Part shown: one piece after another, positions 20,829-29,605 of the stretch | Layout: each line of letters begins with the position of its first letter | Numbering within the stretch: position 1 is the stretch's first letter | Source: Chara braunii | Lineage: Eukaryota; Streptophyta; Charophyceae; Charales; Characeae | Assembly: GCA_003427395.1 (NCBI GenBank) | Contig: BFEA01000314.1 | Span: forward strand, 62,540-93,045 | DNA length: 30,506 nucleotides | Direction: 5' to 3' | Notes under the pieces: generated by a model | The model's input: only the letters and a program-made list of their open reading frames with translations | Databases searched by the model: none | Told to the model about the DNA's origin: nothing | Translations under genes and position numbers: made by a program

Positions 20829-21535
20829 CGACAACAACGACGGGACAGTACAGAACGAAACGGATATGACCTAAGGATACTCTGAAAGGGAGGATTGCCC
20901 CAAGGAAAGGACAAAAAAAGAGAAGAATGCAATTGTTGAAAAGGACTTGCGCAACTCAACTCAGGCAGGAACTACCAGCTACAGACAAATGTGGATGGGC
21001 AGAACATATTCAGACCAGACCCCCCCCGAGAGAGACCAACGTCGACTACAATGACGAGACATTTCAGAAACGAGCAGAGGAGACCCAAGGCTATAGCGAA
21101 AGAGTTGCCAAAAAATCCAAAGGGTGCTGGTGATGGCTAACGAACGAGGGTTTAGGGTCTAGGGTTTTAGTGACAAGCAGAAAAGGGGAGGACAGGTAAG
21201 AAGGGACAGGGGAGGCTGTGGCACAGGAGCAGGATGGATAAATGGGTGTTCACCCGCTAACTTGACAAAGGGCGACCTCTTCCTAGAAGGAATAGATTTA
21301 TCTGACAAATCTGGGTTCCAGGTCTGAGAGGAAAGAGTGCAGCACGGCAAGCTGACAGTCAATCCTCCACCAAGGTGGAACAATCAATGCTGCTCAGGGG
21401 TCCTTCGGCCAGACGGAAGGAAGCGTGCGTGATTCTTCAATGTAATGTATGTTTTGACTTGCCGGTGGAATAGGAACCGGACTGACGCTCCCCAGAATAG
21501 AAGGAGCCAGGACCATAAGGCCCTGTTTTGTGTGG
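20829..21535 (+). other. LINE 3' untranslated region
   Basis: About 700 bp after ORF2 with no coding frame of note. It includes a short telomere-like run, GGGTTTAGGGTCTAGGG, near 21149-21165. It ends at the poly(A) tail. Confidence 0.75.

Positions 21536-21571
<36 letters not shown>
21536..21571 (+). repeat. LINE poly(A) tail, 36 A
   Basis: Thirty-six uninterrupted A, followed by C and the 11-bp target duplication. This marks the 3' end of the LINE and its orientation. Confidence 0.97.
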
Positions 21572-21572
<1 letters not shown>

Positions 21573-21583
21573 AACGGTACGGG
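21573..21583. repeat. LINE target-site duplication, right copy
   Basis: AACGGTACGGG, identical to 1036-1046. Confidence 0.9.
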
Positions 21584-22339
21584 AAACCCCTCCTGCAGTT
21601 ATCACTTTCCAAACTGTGCATCTGAGTAATTCCGAATATTTTGCGGTATGTTATTTTCGGGATTCTTCTATTTGCAGTCTGAAAATTCGAGATTTTTTAT
21701 CTCATTGGTAATTTTGCACTTCCAGGGAGGTTGGGAGACCTACTGAACTTGCAAAACTCGGCATCTTTTTTTTCTCGAAACTTTTTTTGCAAAGTTCAAA
21801 CTTTTCTTTTTGATTAGTGGCTCCTTAGCTGGGCATTATCTGGGCGATTATCCCGACCACCCCTCCCAACCTATGTTGTTGCCACCTCTGGTCTTACCTT
21901 CTCTATCTGTCTCCAGGTACCCCCTGCGCTGGCATTGGTGAGTTGCCACGTTAGCGGACCACGTCAGCAGACCATGTCAGCAGGCCATGTCAGCAGGACA
22001 CAGCAGTGGAACAGTGCCACGTCAGCAGCAGGGAGTGCAACGACAACAGTGTTCTGGCCTGATCAATGCTCATACACTTACAAACAGCCGGCATGGATCA
22101 GAAGTCCGAGGAAACGTACAAGGCCTATCAGGCCCGAGCAGGGACCAGCATCGGCCCAAAGTGGCCATGGTCGCGGCAGCATTGCCGACTGACCAATTCA
22201 GTGAGGCCGTGTCTGCCAATGAAGGGGACAGACTTGCAGCCGCCCGGGATGGTGGTCGCGCCGGCAGAAGCCGAGGAGGCGGCAAGATGAAGACGAACAC
22301 CGCATTTATCCCAGGGCCCGACGCAGCAGCTTCAGCCCC
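21584..22339 (+). other. Outer element leader, continued
   Basis: This is AT-rich sequence up to about 21830, then mixed sequence. Four adjacent 13-bp units (CCACGTCAGCAGA type) lie at 21946-21997. No gag capsid or zinc knuckle is recognisable, so gag is absent or eroded. Confidence 0.55.
21946..21997. repeat. 13-bp tandem repeat, 4 copies
   Basis: Units at 21946, 21959, 21972 and 21985 are of the type CCACGTCAGCAGA or CCATGTCAGCAGG. Confidence 0.85.
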
Positions 22340-23240
22340 ATGGACCCACTACGGCCAATCGAAAAACTGAGCACCGCCAAGAGTGACTCGACGACACTCT
22401 CGACGTCTTCGGAACTGGTCTCTTCGCGAGTGACCGGCCTTCGTTCCGAGGCAAATGCGGAAGTCGATAGTCCTCCTCTTCTATATTCTTATGAGGACTA
22501 TGCTGCCCGGTTCGTTCCTACGCTGGGTTCTCATGCTCAAGGACAAGACGTGTGTGTGGCATCTTCTCCGTCCGGCAGCGGTGACTTATCGTCTTCAAGT
22601 GGTTCTTCACGGGATTCGGCGAGCGAGTTCAACATAGAGGTATTGGACCCGCTCACGTCTGAGGATTTCGCATGGCTTCCTCTCCCGACCACGGGCCGCT
22701 TGCCAGGACCACAATGCGCAGCACTATGCGCTCATCTTCAGACATACTTATCCTTCTATGCACCACCAACTTCGCCGACGGATGATGAAGTCGCGGTGGG
22801 GGACATCCTTGCGTATGTTACCAAGGTGGTCCGTGAGTTTCGCACTCAGCGGTATGATGACAACAACGCACCGCTCCTTTATGTCCGCATCCAAGTTGGG
22901 CAAGCGTCCTGCATTGTTTTGCTGGATAGCGGAGCGACTCGCAATTTCATGAGCCAAGCCTTTATGCAAAGGGCCGGCCTTGGCACATAAGTTCGAAGGA
23001 AGGCAAACCCGACGGCGATCAAGTTGGCAGACGAAAGGACGCAACAACTTATCGACCGTTACGTCGAGGCCGCACCGATGTATTTCGCACCTCATGCATG
23101 CGAACCGGTGACGTTCGACATTTTGGACACGGACTTCGATATCATTTCGGGAATGCCTTGGCTTGCAAGTGCGGATCACACGGTCAACTTCCACCAGCGG
23201 ACTCTTAGCGTTCATGACGCCTTCGGCGCCGAAGTGCCGT
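22340..23240 (+). pseudogene. Outer element protease domain, 5' part of its only ORF
   Basis: ATG 22340 starts a frame with a Ser-rich N-terminal region. A retropepsin-like domain follows: VLLDSGATRNFMSQAFM at about 22915-22970 (catalytic D-S-G) and FDIISGMPWLASADHTV at about 23135-23185. One in-frame TAA lies at 22988-22990 after RAGLGT, and the frame resumes at once with VRRKANP. At 23240 the frame is cut by the 5.1-kb insertion. It continues in register at 28388. Proteases of this kind process Ty3 polyproteins. No capsid domain precedes it. Confidence 0.88.
23237..23240. repeat. Target duplication of the 5.1-kb insertion, left copy (CCGT)
   Basis: CCGT here and at 28384-28387 flank TGTCG...CGACA. 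Four to five bases is the usual duplication for LTR elements. Confidence 0.8.
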
Positions 23241-23559
23241 TGTCGAGCGGCTATGTCATGCAGGAGTTAAAACAAAACAAAATCAAGAGACAACTTAGGA
23301 CGATGCATAAATAATCCCGCGAACCGCCGAGACGGGCACGGTTGAATTGTCCCTTCGCCGCTCTAGCCGGGTGCGCCAGCTGTACATCCCACGGTCCCCT
23401 ACGAAGGATAGGTTCTCGCGGAGCGCAACTTACCTTCCCTAAGGGGCTGTCACCACCCTCAGGGGCGTATCCCTACCGAGCTACTGACCCACGTGCGAAA
23501 GTTTTTACATGCAATTGCAGAGGTAGGTCAGCCGAGGGCGTTTGCTCGTTTGCTGGAGT

Positions 23560-25550
23560 ATAGGTATGCTTGGTTAACGCCAAGTGGACCCGAACGTGGT
23601 CCGTCCCTTAGGGCGCTGATCTCCTAGGTACGAACGAACGTTGTTCGACTAGGACGGTCTCAACCAAGCGTGAAACCACAATTCTTCCTAGTCCCTTTAA
23701 ACACCAGTCAAAAGATGGTTAAAACATTCACACATATAATTATATCAAATGGAATCGACTGTCGTCGATAGGAATATACATCTGATAAAAAATGATAACT
23801 GAAAAAATCAAAATCATCATTTGATTCATTCAACAACATGATATCAAAACAAAATTCGACCACTCCGGGTCGAATAAAACAATCATATAGCCGCCAACGA
23901 GGAGTTGACTACCGATGATAACATTGATACAGCCGACAAGGTAGTCGGACTGCCGTAGTTTTGACTTGATGAGATGTGCTATCGAAGTCATTCATTCCAA
24001 CTAACGCCGATCTATGATTAAATACGCATACGCCTGTCTCCATACATTCTCAATCTTCCTGGATGACAAGTTGCTTCGCGGATGATTCTTGATCAGGTAC
24101 ATGGCTTGAAGTGTTGCATGCCTTTCCCTCTAGGAAGTGGTCTGTGGATACTCCTCCCCCTCGCCTAAGCCCGAAGACTCAGATCTCAGAAGTTGGGCCG
24201 TCACCACCGAGTCGGCAAAGTACCACCCCCGACGAGTCGGGTCCACTCCAAGCCGATAACAGGGCCGGCTCCGAAAGCATACGAACCCCCGCCTTGGATG
24301 CTTCCTTGAGAAGAGAATGCATTCACCGCAAGTAGTTTTCAATTATTCTCATTCCTTCTCGGTTCTTAGACGTAAAGAAACTGAATGAGATAGAGAATGA
24401 GAATCATTTTGACAGGTACAAGTAGATAAATTAATTTGTGATAGACTGCTCTCACGGTACCCGTTGAAATTATTCATTCCAAAATTCAAGTATTTTATCA
24501 TGCAGGCAGGTGAAAGATTGAAAGAGAACAATCCTTTTTCTTTTCTCCAACAGGCAAAGTCAATTCCAATAACACGCATACTTCTACCTACCTGCACAAC
24601 ATGCAAAGAAAACAAGTTTAAAGGAAAACAGTACAATCCCATACTCGAGTCAGACCACTCCATTCACATGCATGACTCACACAACTTTCTTCTGCCGTTT
24701 CTTTTGAACATTCAAAATGACAAGGTCAAGCAAAGTGTGGGTTCACACAGGTGTGAAGGGAAATCTGAGTCGTTCAACTGACCTCGAGTGAAGTTTGATC
24801 CGACTCACTCAAGAAAGCCGAGTAGTAGGCTAATCAAGGGAAATGACCGCCGCAGAACATGCGGCTCACAACTCCACAAGTTGTAATCGTTTCACTGAAC
24901 GACGGTCCGCCGTCTTCTCCAGGTGCCTGATCACGAGGTTGGGTCCACTGAGATGTCTGAATGAGATAACCCTCCATGAGGGTGCTCCCATGGTCAAACC
25001 TCACGTCATCCCACATCCCGTACCGTCCTAGCACAGTCCCATTGCACCACAACCTCCCAGACCGTCCCAATGCCATACCAACTTCACCACGTCATCCAAG
25101 GCTCCTCCCCAACCGGCCGCAAGTCCACGCCGCCTCCAAGCACCACATCCGCTCACAATAGCCACACCAATATGCTGGTCCCGATCACAACAACCAGTCC
25201 CACATAATCCCAAAATGGTCCCATACTATCGCCCGCAATACCAGATGGTTGAAAACTCAAAACCGCTTGCACTGCGCACCGCAAAAAAAATAAAGGTGGC
25301 CCCCTGTGAAACCCGCAGGTGCCGCGAGCCCCATAATTACTTCGTCGCGTGCAACCGCTCTACACTTTCTGCATGTCGTTGACCCACACACTACTGTCAC
25401 ACAGTCCCAACCACGCACCAGCGTTTGCCCAACCTCTAGGCCACATTGAGATCCACCATAACCGCCGCGCACCACAAAAATATGCAGACCGTTGCTTGCT
25501 GCGCCGTCACCGGTACTATGCCGCCGTGCGACATCACCGCTTAATCACAC
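23560..25550. other. Insertion, left part: no gene recognised
   Basis: No reading frame here has family resemblance. Perfect short inverted repeats include ATCGAC/GTCGAT (23754-23769), ATTCGACC/GGTCGAAT (23854-23875), CCCGAC/GTCGGG (24228-24241) and GACGG/CCGTC (24901-24914). Confidence 0.5.
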
Positions 25551-25867
25551 ATAAAAAAAAAACGGTTCCACTTTGCTGCAAAAGTCTGGCAGCACTGCCG
25601 CCGTTCCCGTGCCTCCAAATGGACAGTACTTCCTCTTGACAACGTCGTTGCCGCCGTGCCAAAAACAATGGCAACACTTCCTCACTGACAGCAAGTCGAG
25701 AGTTTTGTCGTGCAAAAACCGGCAGCGCTTCCGCACCACTGCCGTTAGCCAGTGCAGCCGCCACAGAAATCCGGCAGCGTTTCTGCGTCACAGCCAAACA
25801 ATTGCAACTACGCCGAAAAAATTCGGCAGCGTTCCTGCAGCACTGCCAAGAATACACTGCTGCCGCC

Positions 25868-25975
25868 GTGCAAAACGGCCAGAGTCTCCCCTGCACCGCT
25901 TGCCGAAGATCTGCCGCCGTCGTGCAAAACGGCCAGAGTCTACCCTGCACCGCTTGCCGAAGACCTGCCGCCGCC
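25868..25975. repeat. 54-bp tandem duplication in a GGCAGC-rich region
   Basis: Two copies start at 25868 and 25922 with GTGCAAAACGGCCAGAGTCT and differ at a few bases. The surrounding 25590-25860 repeats GGCAGC followed by a TTCC/TTTC word, reminiscent of the chromovirus leader repeats. A long open frame on the minus strand (25534-26223) is Cys/Arg/Ala-rich and repetitive, and I do not call it a gene. Confidence 0.8.
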
Positions 25976-26355
25976 GCGCTGCGCAGGCAGCACCTTCTCA
26001 CCACCTCTCCAGCTATGGCTGGCGTCGCCGTGAAGGTCGTGCAGCACCTCCTCAGCACTTCAAGTGAAGTGGTGGCTATGACAGCCTCCACTCCCGCGCT
26101 CACGGCAGTCCACTCTACTCCACCTCTCTGCAGACCTCCACCGGCAGCACCGCCCCTCTCCAGCAGCACAGCAGCAGCCAGCCAGCATTCATACAAGTGA
26201 ATGCCCCAGCAGCACTGCCACAATTGTGAGGCTGCTGGGTGGAGTGCTGGCTTTTATAGCCAGCCGAAGGCATGTGGACAGCTGCCTTGCTCACAGCCAA
26301 AAAAACGTAGCTGTTCTGAGCCCTTGATCTGGCCTGAATCTGGGGTTTGACCACG

Positions 26356-26734
26356 GCCACATTCGTGGCTGTTGCCCCCCCCCCTTTTTTTTTCCTTCTT
26401 CTTTTTTTCCTTTTTTCTTAATGGGTGGGGCAACTCGTCGAAACGAGCAGCCACCCCCATGTCCAGTCTCAGTCAGGCTCAAAAGAGCCTTCTTTCTCCT
26501 GCCCGCGCGCCCGTATCTCGCACAAAAAAGTGCCAGGTTGAGGTGTGTGGGCACCAGCAACAGCCCGTTCTTGAAATGAACGGGCACCACCTATTTCCAA
26601 AAAAACGAAAAGAAGAAGAAAAAAAAAAAAAATGAAGTAAAAAAATCCTACCTTGAAAACGACCAGGCTGCCCATTTTAAACGGGCGCCCTCGTGCTACC
26701 TTCGGGGGACACAGTCCCCATCAGTCACTGTAGG

Positions 26735-26818
<84 letters not shown>

Positions 26819-27283
26819 ACAGTGTATCTCTCCGTGTTCCAACACGGATTCATCGACTTGCACATGTAATCGATGGCAAGTCAGCCCGTTCGTCAAAACG
26901 ATCGGGCGCTTTCGGAAACCCACGAATTAAAAGAGAAAAACCAAAAACAAAAAGATCTAGAAAGAAAAGAAAAGAAGAAAAGAAATCTAAAACGAAATCT
27001 AACTAAAGAATCTAAAGAAAATTCAACAGAAAAACCCCTAAAGAAAATCTAAAAAGAAAAGAAAAGAAAAAAAGACTACTTACCTTACCGCAGAGAAACG
27101 GTCGCCCGTTTTCACAGGCGACTGTCAAGTGCACTGGGGCTGAAGTGCCCCCGTCACTTCCTATGGCGCCAAGTGGCGCTCCACGTTCAACTTCAGTTTA
27201 GTTTTTTTTTTTTTTTTTTTGTTTTTTTTTCCATTCTTTTCCCTGTTGGCTTGCAAGTCACGACTCGTGGCTTCTCAGCCACG
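26356..27283. repeat. Cluster of perfect short hairpins
   Basis: Clear examples: CTCGT/ACGAG with CGAA loop (26434-26447), AGGCTC/GAGCCT (26475-26490), GCCCGTTC/GAACGGGC (26563-26585), GGGGAC/GTCCCC (26705-26719), TCCGTGTT/AACACGGA (26831-26848), GACTTGC/GCAAGTC (26855-26882), a 9-of-10 stem at 26884-26907, GTCGCC/GGCGAC (27101-27122) and CGTGGCT/AGCCACG (27266-27283). A/T-rich spacers separate them. Confidence 0.8.
26735..26814. repeat. (CT)n microsatellite
   Basis: About 80 bp of CT dinucleotides, with a small interruption near 26743. Confidence 0.95.
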
Positions 27284-27780
27284 TACAGCAACCCCCAAGG
27301 GCGTGGTTCCACTAGCAAAGAGGATCGAGTCGAATGCCTGAATCTGGTCGAGGTTACGGAGAGGTGCAGGAAGTTGAGATTGAATTGTTTTTCTGCATCT
27401 CTGCATTAAACACATCCCGATTCAGAAACTCGTTCCTATCTTTTCTGCTAGTAGGGCCTCAGCCCACGTCCCAGAATCTTAACAAAAGAGGAAAAAAAGA
27501 AAAAAAAAAGAAAAAAAAGAAAAGAGAAAAAAAACTTGAATCTCTCTTTGATTTATGCGTGTCATCCTTGCGCAGAGGCCATGCTAACATTCGCGCGGCC
27601 GATCCGAACCGCGCGATCCTTGCGATCGAACGGTCCGGATCGATCGCGCCGACAACGTCCGGAATGGGCAACTCCAAAAGGAGATATGCCCAGTAGGATG
27701 CAGCATTTCGGGTTCGATGGCGGTATCCGCCAGGTACGAGTCATGTATGAGAACCTACTGGGCTAGCTCGTGATAGGAGC

Positions 27781-27801
27781 AGCTCTTCTATAAGAAGAGC
27801 T
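27781..27801 (+). promoter_or_regulatory. TATA-like site inside a perfect 9-bp inverted repeat
   Basis: AGCTCTTCT-ATA-AGAAGAGCT places TATAAG (27789-27794) across the loop. It would be the promoter of the putative solo LTR. Transcription activity is inferred only. Confidence 0.45.
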
Positions 27802-27836
27802 TCGCCCCCTCTCTATTCCCCCCCTGCCGTGGCTTT

Positions 27837-27936
27837 GCAGGCCCTGCCTGCCTGCGGCCCTGCAGGCCCTGCCCGCCTGTGGCCCGGTAGGCCCTGCCTG
27901 CCCGTGGCCTTGCAGGCCATGCCCGCGTGTGGCCTT
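27837..27936. repeat. 25-bp tandem repeat, 4 copies, GC-rich
   Basis: Units start at 27837, 27862, 27887 and 27912 with GCAGGCCCTGCC or close variants and end in a GTGGCC-type word. CTGCAG centres make each boundary near-palindromic. Confidence 0.88.
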
Positions 27937-28057
27937 GCCATGGATGGTTGTCCACCACAGCTCCGAGGTCACCCAGCGGATAGGCCTCGACATTGGCCTG
28001 CTGGCCTCCTTTGGCTCGAGGTCAACCCCCGCAACCCAGAAAAACTTCGTATTCCTT

Positions 28058-28376
28058 TCGCGCCACGGCGCGACCGTTCTTTTTAGCCTACCGTAGACAC
28101 TATTTTAGGTAGAATAGGTCTAACCTTAGTACCTCAACACCCGCACGCCCGTACAGCCCCGACGAAAGGCGAAGCACTGCCGGGTATAGCCATTACTCTC
28201 CGACGCCACAGGCGTCCGGACTAGGGTTCTGAAATCTTTTAGTCCCTCAGTCAGCGGTCATGTCTGAATAAACTTTTTGGCAACGTGAATCTCATCAAGC
28301 CCTTCAATCCAACGAGAAAGTCGGACAACGTCCGACGTTGAAAAACCCCTGCAAATACCCTTGTCAGGGTATTTGC
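28058..28376. repeat. Perfect hairpins at the right end of the insertion
   Basis: TCGCGCC/GGCGCGA (28058-28073), TCGGAC/GTCCGA (28321-28335) and a 10-bp stem GCAAATACCC/GGGTATTTGC with loop TTGTCA (28351-28376). The last ends 7 bp before the insertion terminus. Confidence 0.8.
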
Positions 28377-28383
28377 CCCGACA

Positions 28384-28387
28384 CCGT
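28384..28387. repeat. Target duplication of the 5.1-kb insertion, right copy (CCGT)
   Basis: Matches 23237-23240. Confidence 0.8.
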
Positions 28388-28644
28388 GTACTATTCCTCT
28401 TCCGCACCCTTCGAACCGGTGCCAAGTGGTGACGGCCAAGTCAATTCTTCCCCCACGGCCTTGTCTTCGGACCCCCGTGTGGTGCGGTTGCTTGATGAGT
28501 TCACCGACATCTTCCGGTGTGGTGCCGGATCGGCCGATCTCTCACGAGATCATTCTTGAGGTCGGTGTCGTGCCGCCGAACGGCTGCATTTACCGCAGCT
28601 ACGACAACAGATCGACCGAATACTTGGTACACTTTGTGTACTGA
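28388..28644 (+). pseudogene. Outer element ORF, 3' part: protease-RT linker joined to a C-terminal scrap
   Basis: In register with the protease frame across the insertion, the sequence reads into VVTAKS. About 20 codons then lie out of register, where the conserved linker RVVRLLDEFTDIF appears in another frame. The original frame recovers at VVPDRPISHEIILEVG and PPNGCIYR. This is the segment that precedes RT in Ty3 polyproteins. Instead of RT, the next residues are TEYLVHFV and a TGA at 28642-28644. TEYLVHFV resembles the start of a chromodomain-like C-terminus. An internal deletion therefore appears to have removed RT, RNase H and integrase. Confidence 0.75.
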
Positions 28645-28740
28645 TGCAAGGCAAGCCGGTATCTTCAGCTCCACGCCACACCCGCGTTCCTGTTCCACCT
28701 TCAGACCGTCAGCTTCGCCCCCGGCCCGGCTTGACTTCAT

Positions 28741-28753
28741 AAGGAGGGGGGGG
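28741..28753 (+). promoter_or_regulatory. Polypurine tract of outer element
   Basis: AAGGAGGGGGGGG ends directly at the 3' LTR start. It primes plus-strand DNA synthesis in LTR elements. About 100 bp before it (28645-28740) contain nothing recognisable. Confidence 0.9.
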
Positions 28754-28785
28754 TGTTACATGCTGCGCCTGCAACAGGCTGCACG

Positions 28786-29079
28786 GGCCATTTTCAGGCC
28801 CGTGTCATTTTCAGCCTGAAAGCCTGAAAACGAAGGCTTACAGGCCCCGTGCCAGTTTGAGCCTGAAAGCCTGAAACCAGGGCCTACAGGCCCCGTGTCT
28901 GTTTTCAGCCTGACAGCCTGAAACCAGGGCCTACAGGCCCCGTGTCTGTTTCAGCCTGCCAGCCTGAAAACCAGGGCCTACAGGCCCCGTGTCTGTTTCA
29001 GCCTGACAGCCTGAAAACCAGGGCCTACAGGCCCGCGTCGTTTCAGCCTGACAGCCTGAAAACAAGGGCCTATAGGCCC
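28786..29079. repeat. ~47-bp tandem array in U3, six to seven units
   Basis: The core GGGCCTACAGGCCC starts at 28880, 28927, 28974 and 29021 (period 47), with a variant at 29066 and degenerate units near 28786 and 28834. Each unit pairs this palindrome with a second one, TTTCAG...CTGAAA. Confidence 0.92.
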
Positions 29080-29168
29080 TCAGGCTTTAGCCAGAAGCTA
29101 CCTGGAAACTTCCTGGAAGCTTCCTCAGGCTTTAGCCAGAAGCTACTTGGAAACTTCCGGAAGTTTCC
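29080..29168. repeat. 45-bp duplication ending in a 20-bp perfect palindrome
   Basis: Units at 29080-29124 and 29125-29168 begin TCAGGCTTTAGCCAGAAGCT. The second ends in GGAAACTTCCGGAAGTTTCC (29149-29168), which is its own reverse complement. Confidence 0.92.
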
Positions 29169-29214
29169 TCAGGGTCTAGCACGTTTGGGCATTGGCAAGG
29201 GCAGCCTCCTGGAC

Positions 29215-29240
29215 GGGCCAGCACTATATAAGACTGGCCC
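29215..29240 (+). promoter_or_regulatory. LTR TATA box within an inverted repeat
   Basis: GGGCCAG (29215-29221) and CTGGCCC (29234-29240) are perfect complements enclosing CACTATATAAGA. Transcription would be expected to start about 30 bp downstream, near 29255. Confidence 0.75.
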
Positions 29241-29575
29241 GCCCTACAGGCAGGCAGGTAGTTCATAGGGACTGGCCAGGCACTTCACGTGCAGTTCAGG
29301 CAGGAGGCATCTGTAGTCTTCAGGATTCGGGAGCAGCACTCTGGAGGGAGCGCTGCAGGGAGTAGGAGTAGCGTTAGCCTTTAGTCTTCAGCGCTGGGCG
29401 CAGTAGGTAGCTGTAGTCTCCAGTGCTGGGCGCCATAGCTAGGATAGCACTAGAGAGCGAGAGAGAGATTGGGCGGAGGCCTTGGGTACTCACCTGCAGC
29501 GCCGTTGCTCCAGCTTCGTCTTCGAGGTACTTGCAGCACAGCGCCAACATCACAGGTTAGTATCTGGCTCGTAAC

Positions 29576-29605
29576 AGAGAGAGAGAGAGAGAGAGACAGA
29601 GAGAG
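29576..29605. repeat. Short GA tract in 3' LTR
   Basis: About 30 bp of GA with one C interruption. It is homologous to the much longer tract at 1-83. Confidence 0.95.

Larger units (their letters stand above)
1047..21572 (+). mobile_element. Plant L1-like LINE, full length, interrupted by a chromovirus
   Basis: The element runs from the 11-bp duplication at 1036-1046 to a 36-A tail at 21536-21571. In order it has a long 5' region, ORF1 with a zinc-knuckle-like motif, then ORF2 with APE-type endonuclease, reverse transcriptase with FADD, and a C-terminal CCHC finger. This is the layout of plant L1 elements. Without the 10.4-kb chromovirus it is about 10.1 kb, long for an L1. The pure poly(A) and exact duplication suggest a fairly recent insertion, yet both ORFs are interrupted. 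Confidence 0.93.
23241..28383 (+). mobile_element. 5143-bp TG...CA insertion, candidate giant solo LTR
   Basis: The ends are TGTCGAGC and CCCCGACA, a 5-bp inverted repeat with TG/CA termini. The CCGT duplication and restored protease-linker frame confirm a clean insertion. I see no protein of any transposon family inside, no primer binding site and no repeated LTR pair. A TATA-like TATAAG in a perfect inverted repeat (27781-27801) lies about 590 bp from the right end, where an LTR promoter would sit. It also holds a CT tract, a 54-bp and a 25-bp tandem repeat, and many perfect hairpins. A solo LTR fits best. A non-autonomous element with unrecognised LTRs is the alternative. Confidence 0.65.

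Noticed and set aside
25534-26223. 229-codon minus-strand open frame, Cys/Arg/Ala-rich
   Set aside because: It is repetitive and GC-rich with no domain, and the opposite strand is also open. It fits tandem DNA in the 5.1-kb insertion better than a gene.
23241-28383. DNA transposon or Helitron as the source of the 5.1-kb insertion
   Set aside because: TG...CA ends with a 4-bp duplication fit LTR-type integration. There are no long terminal inverted repeats, no transposase, and no A/T insertion site as Helitrons use.
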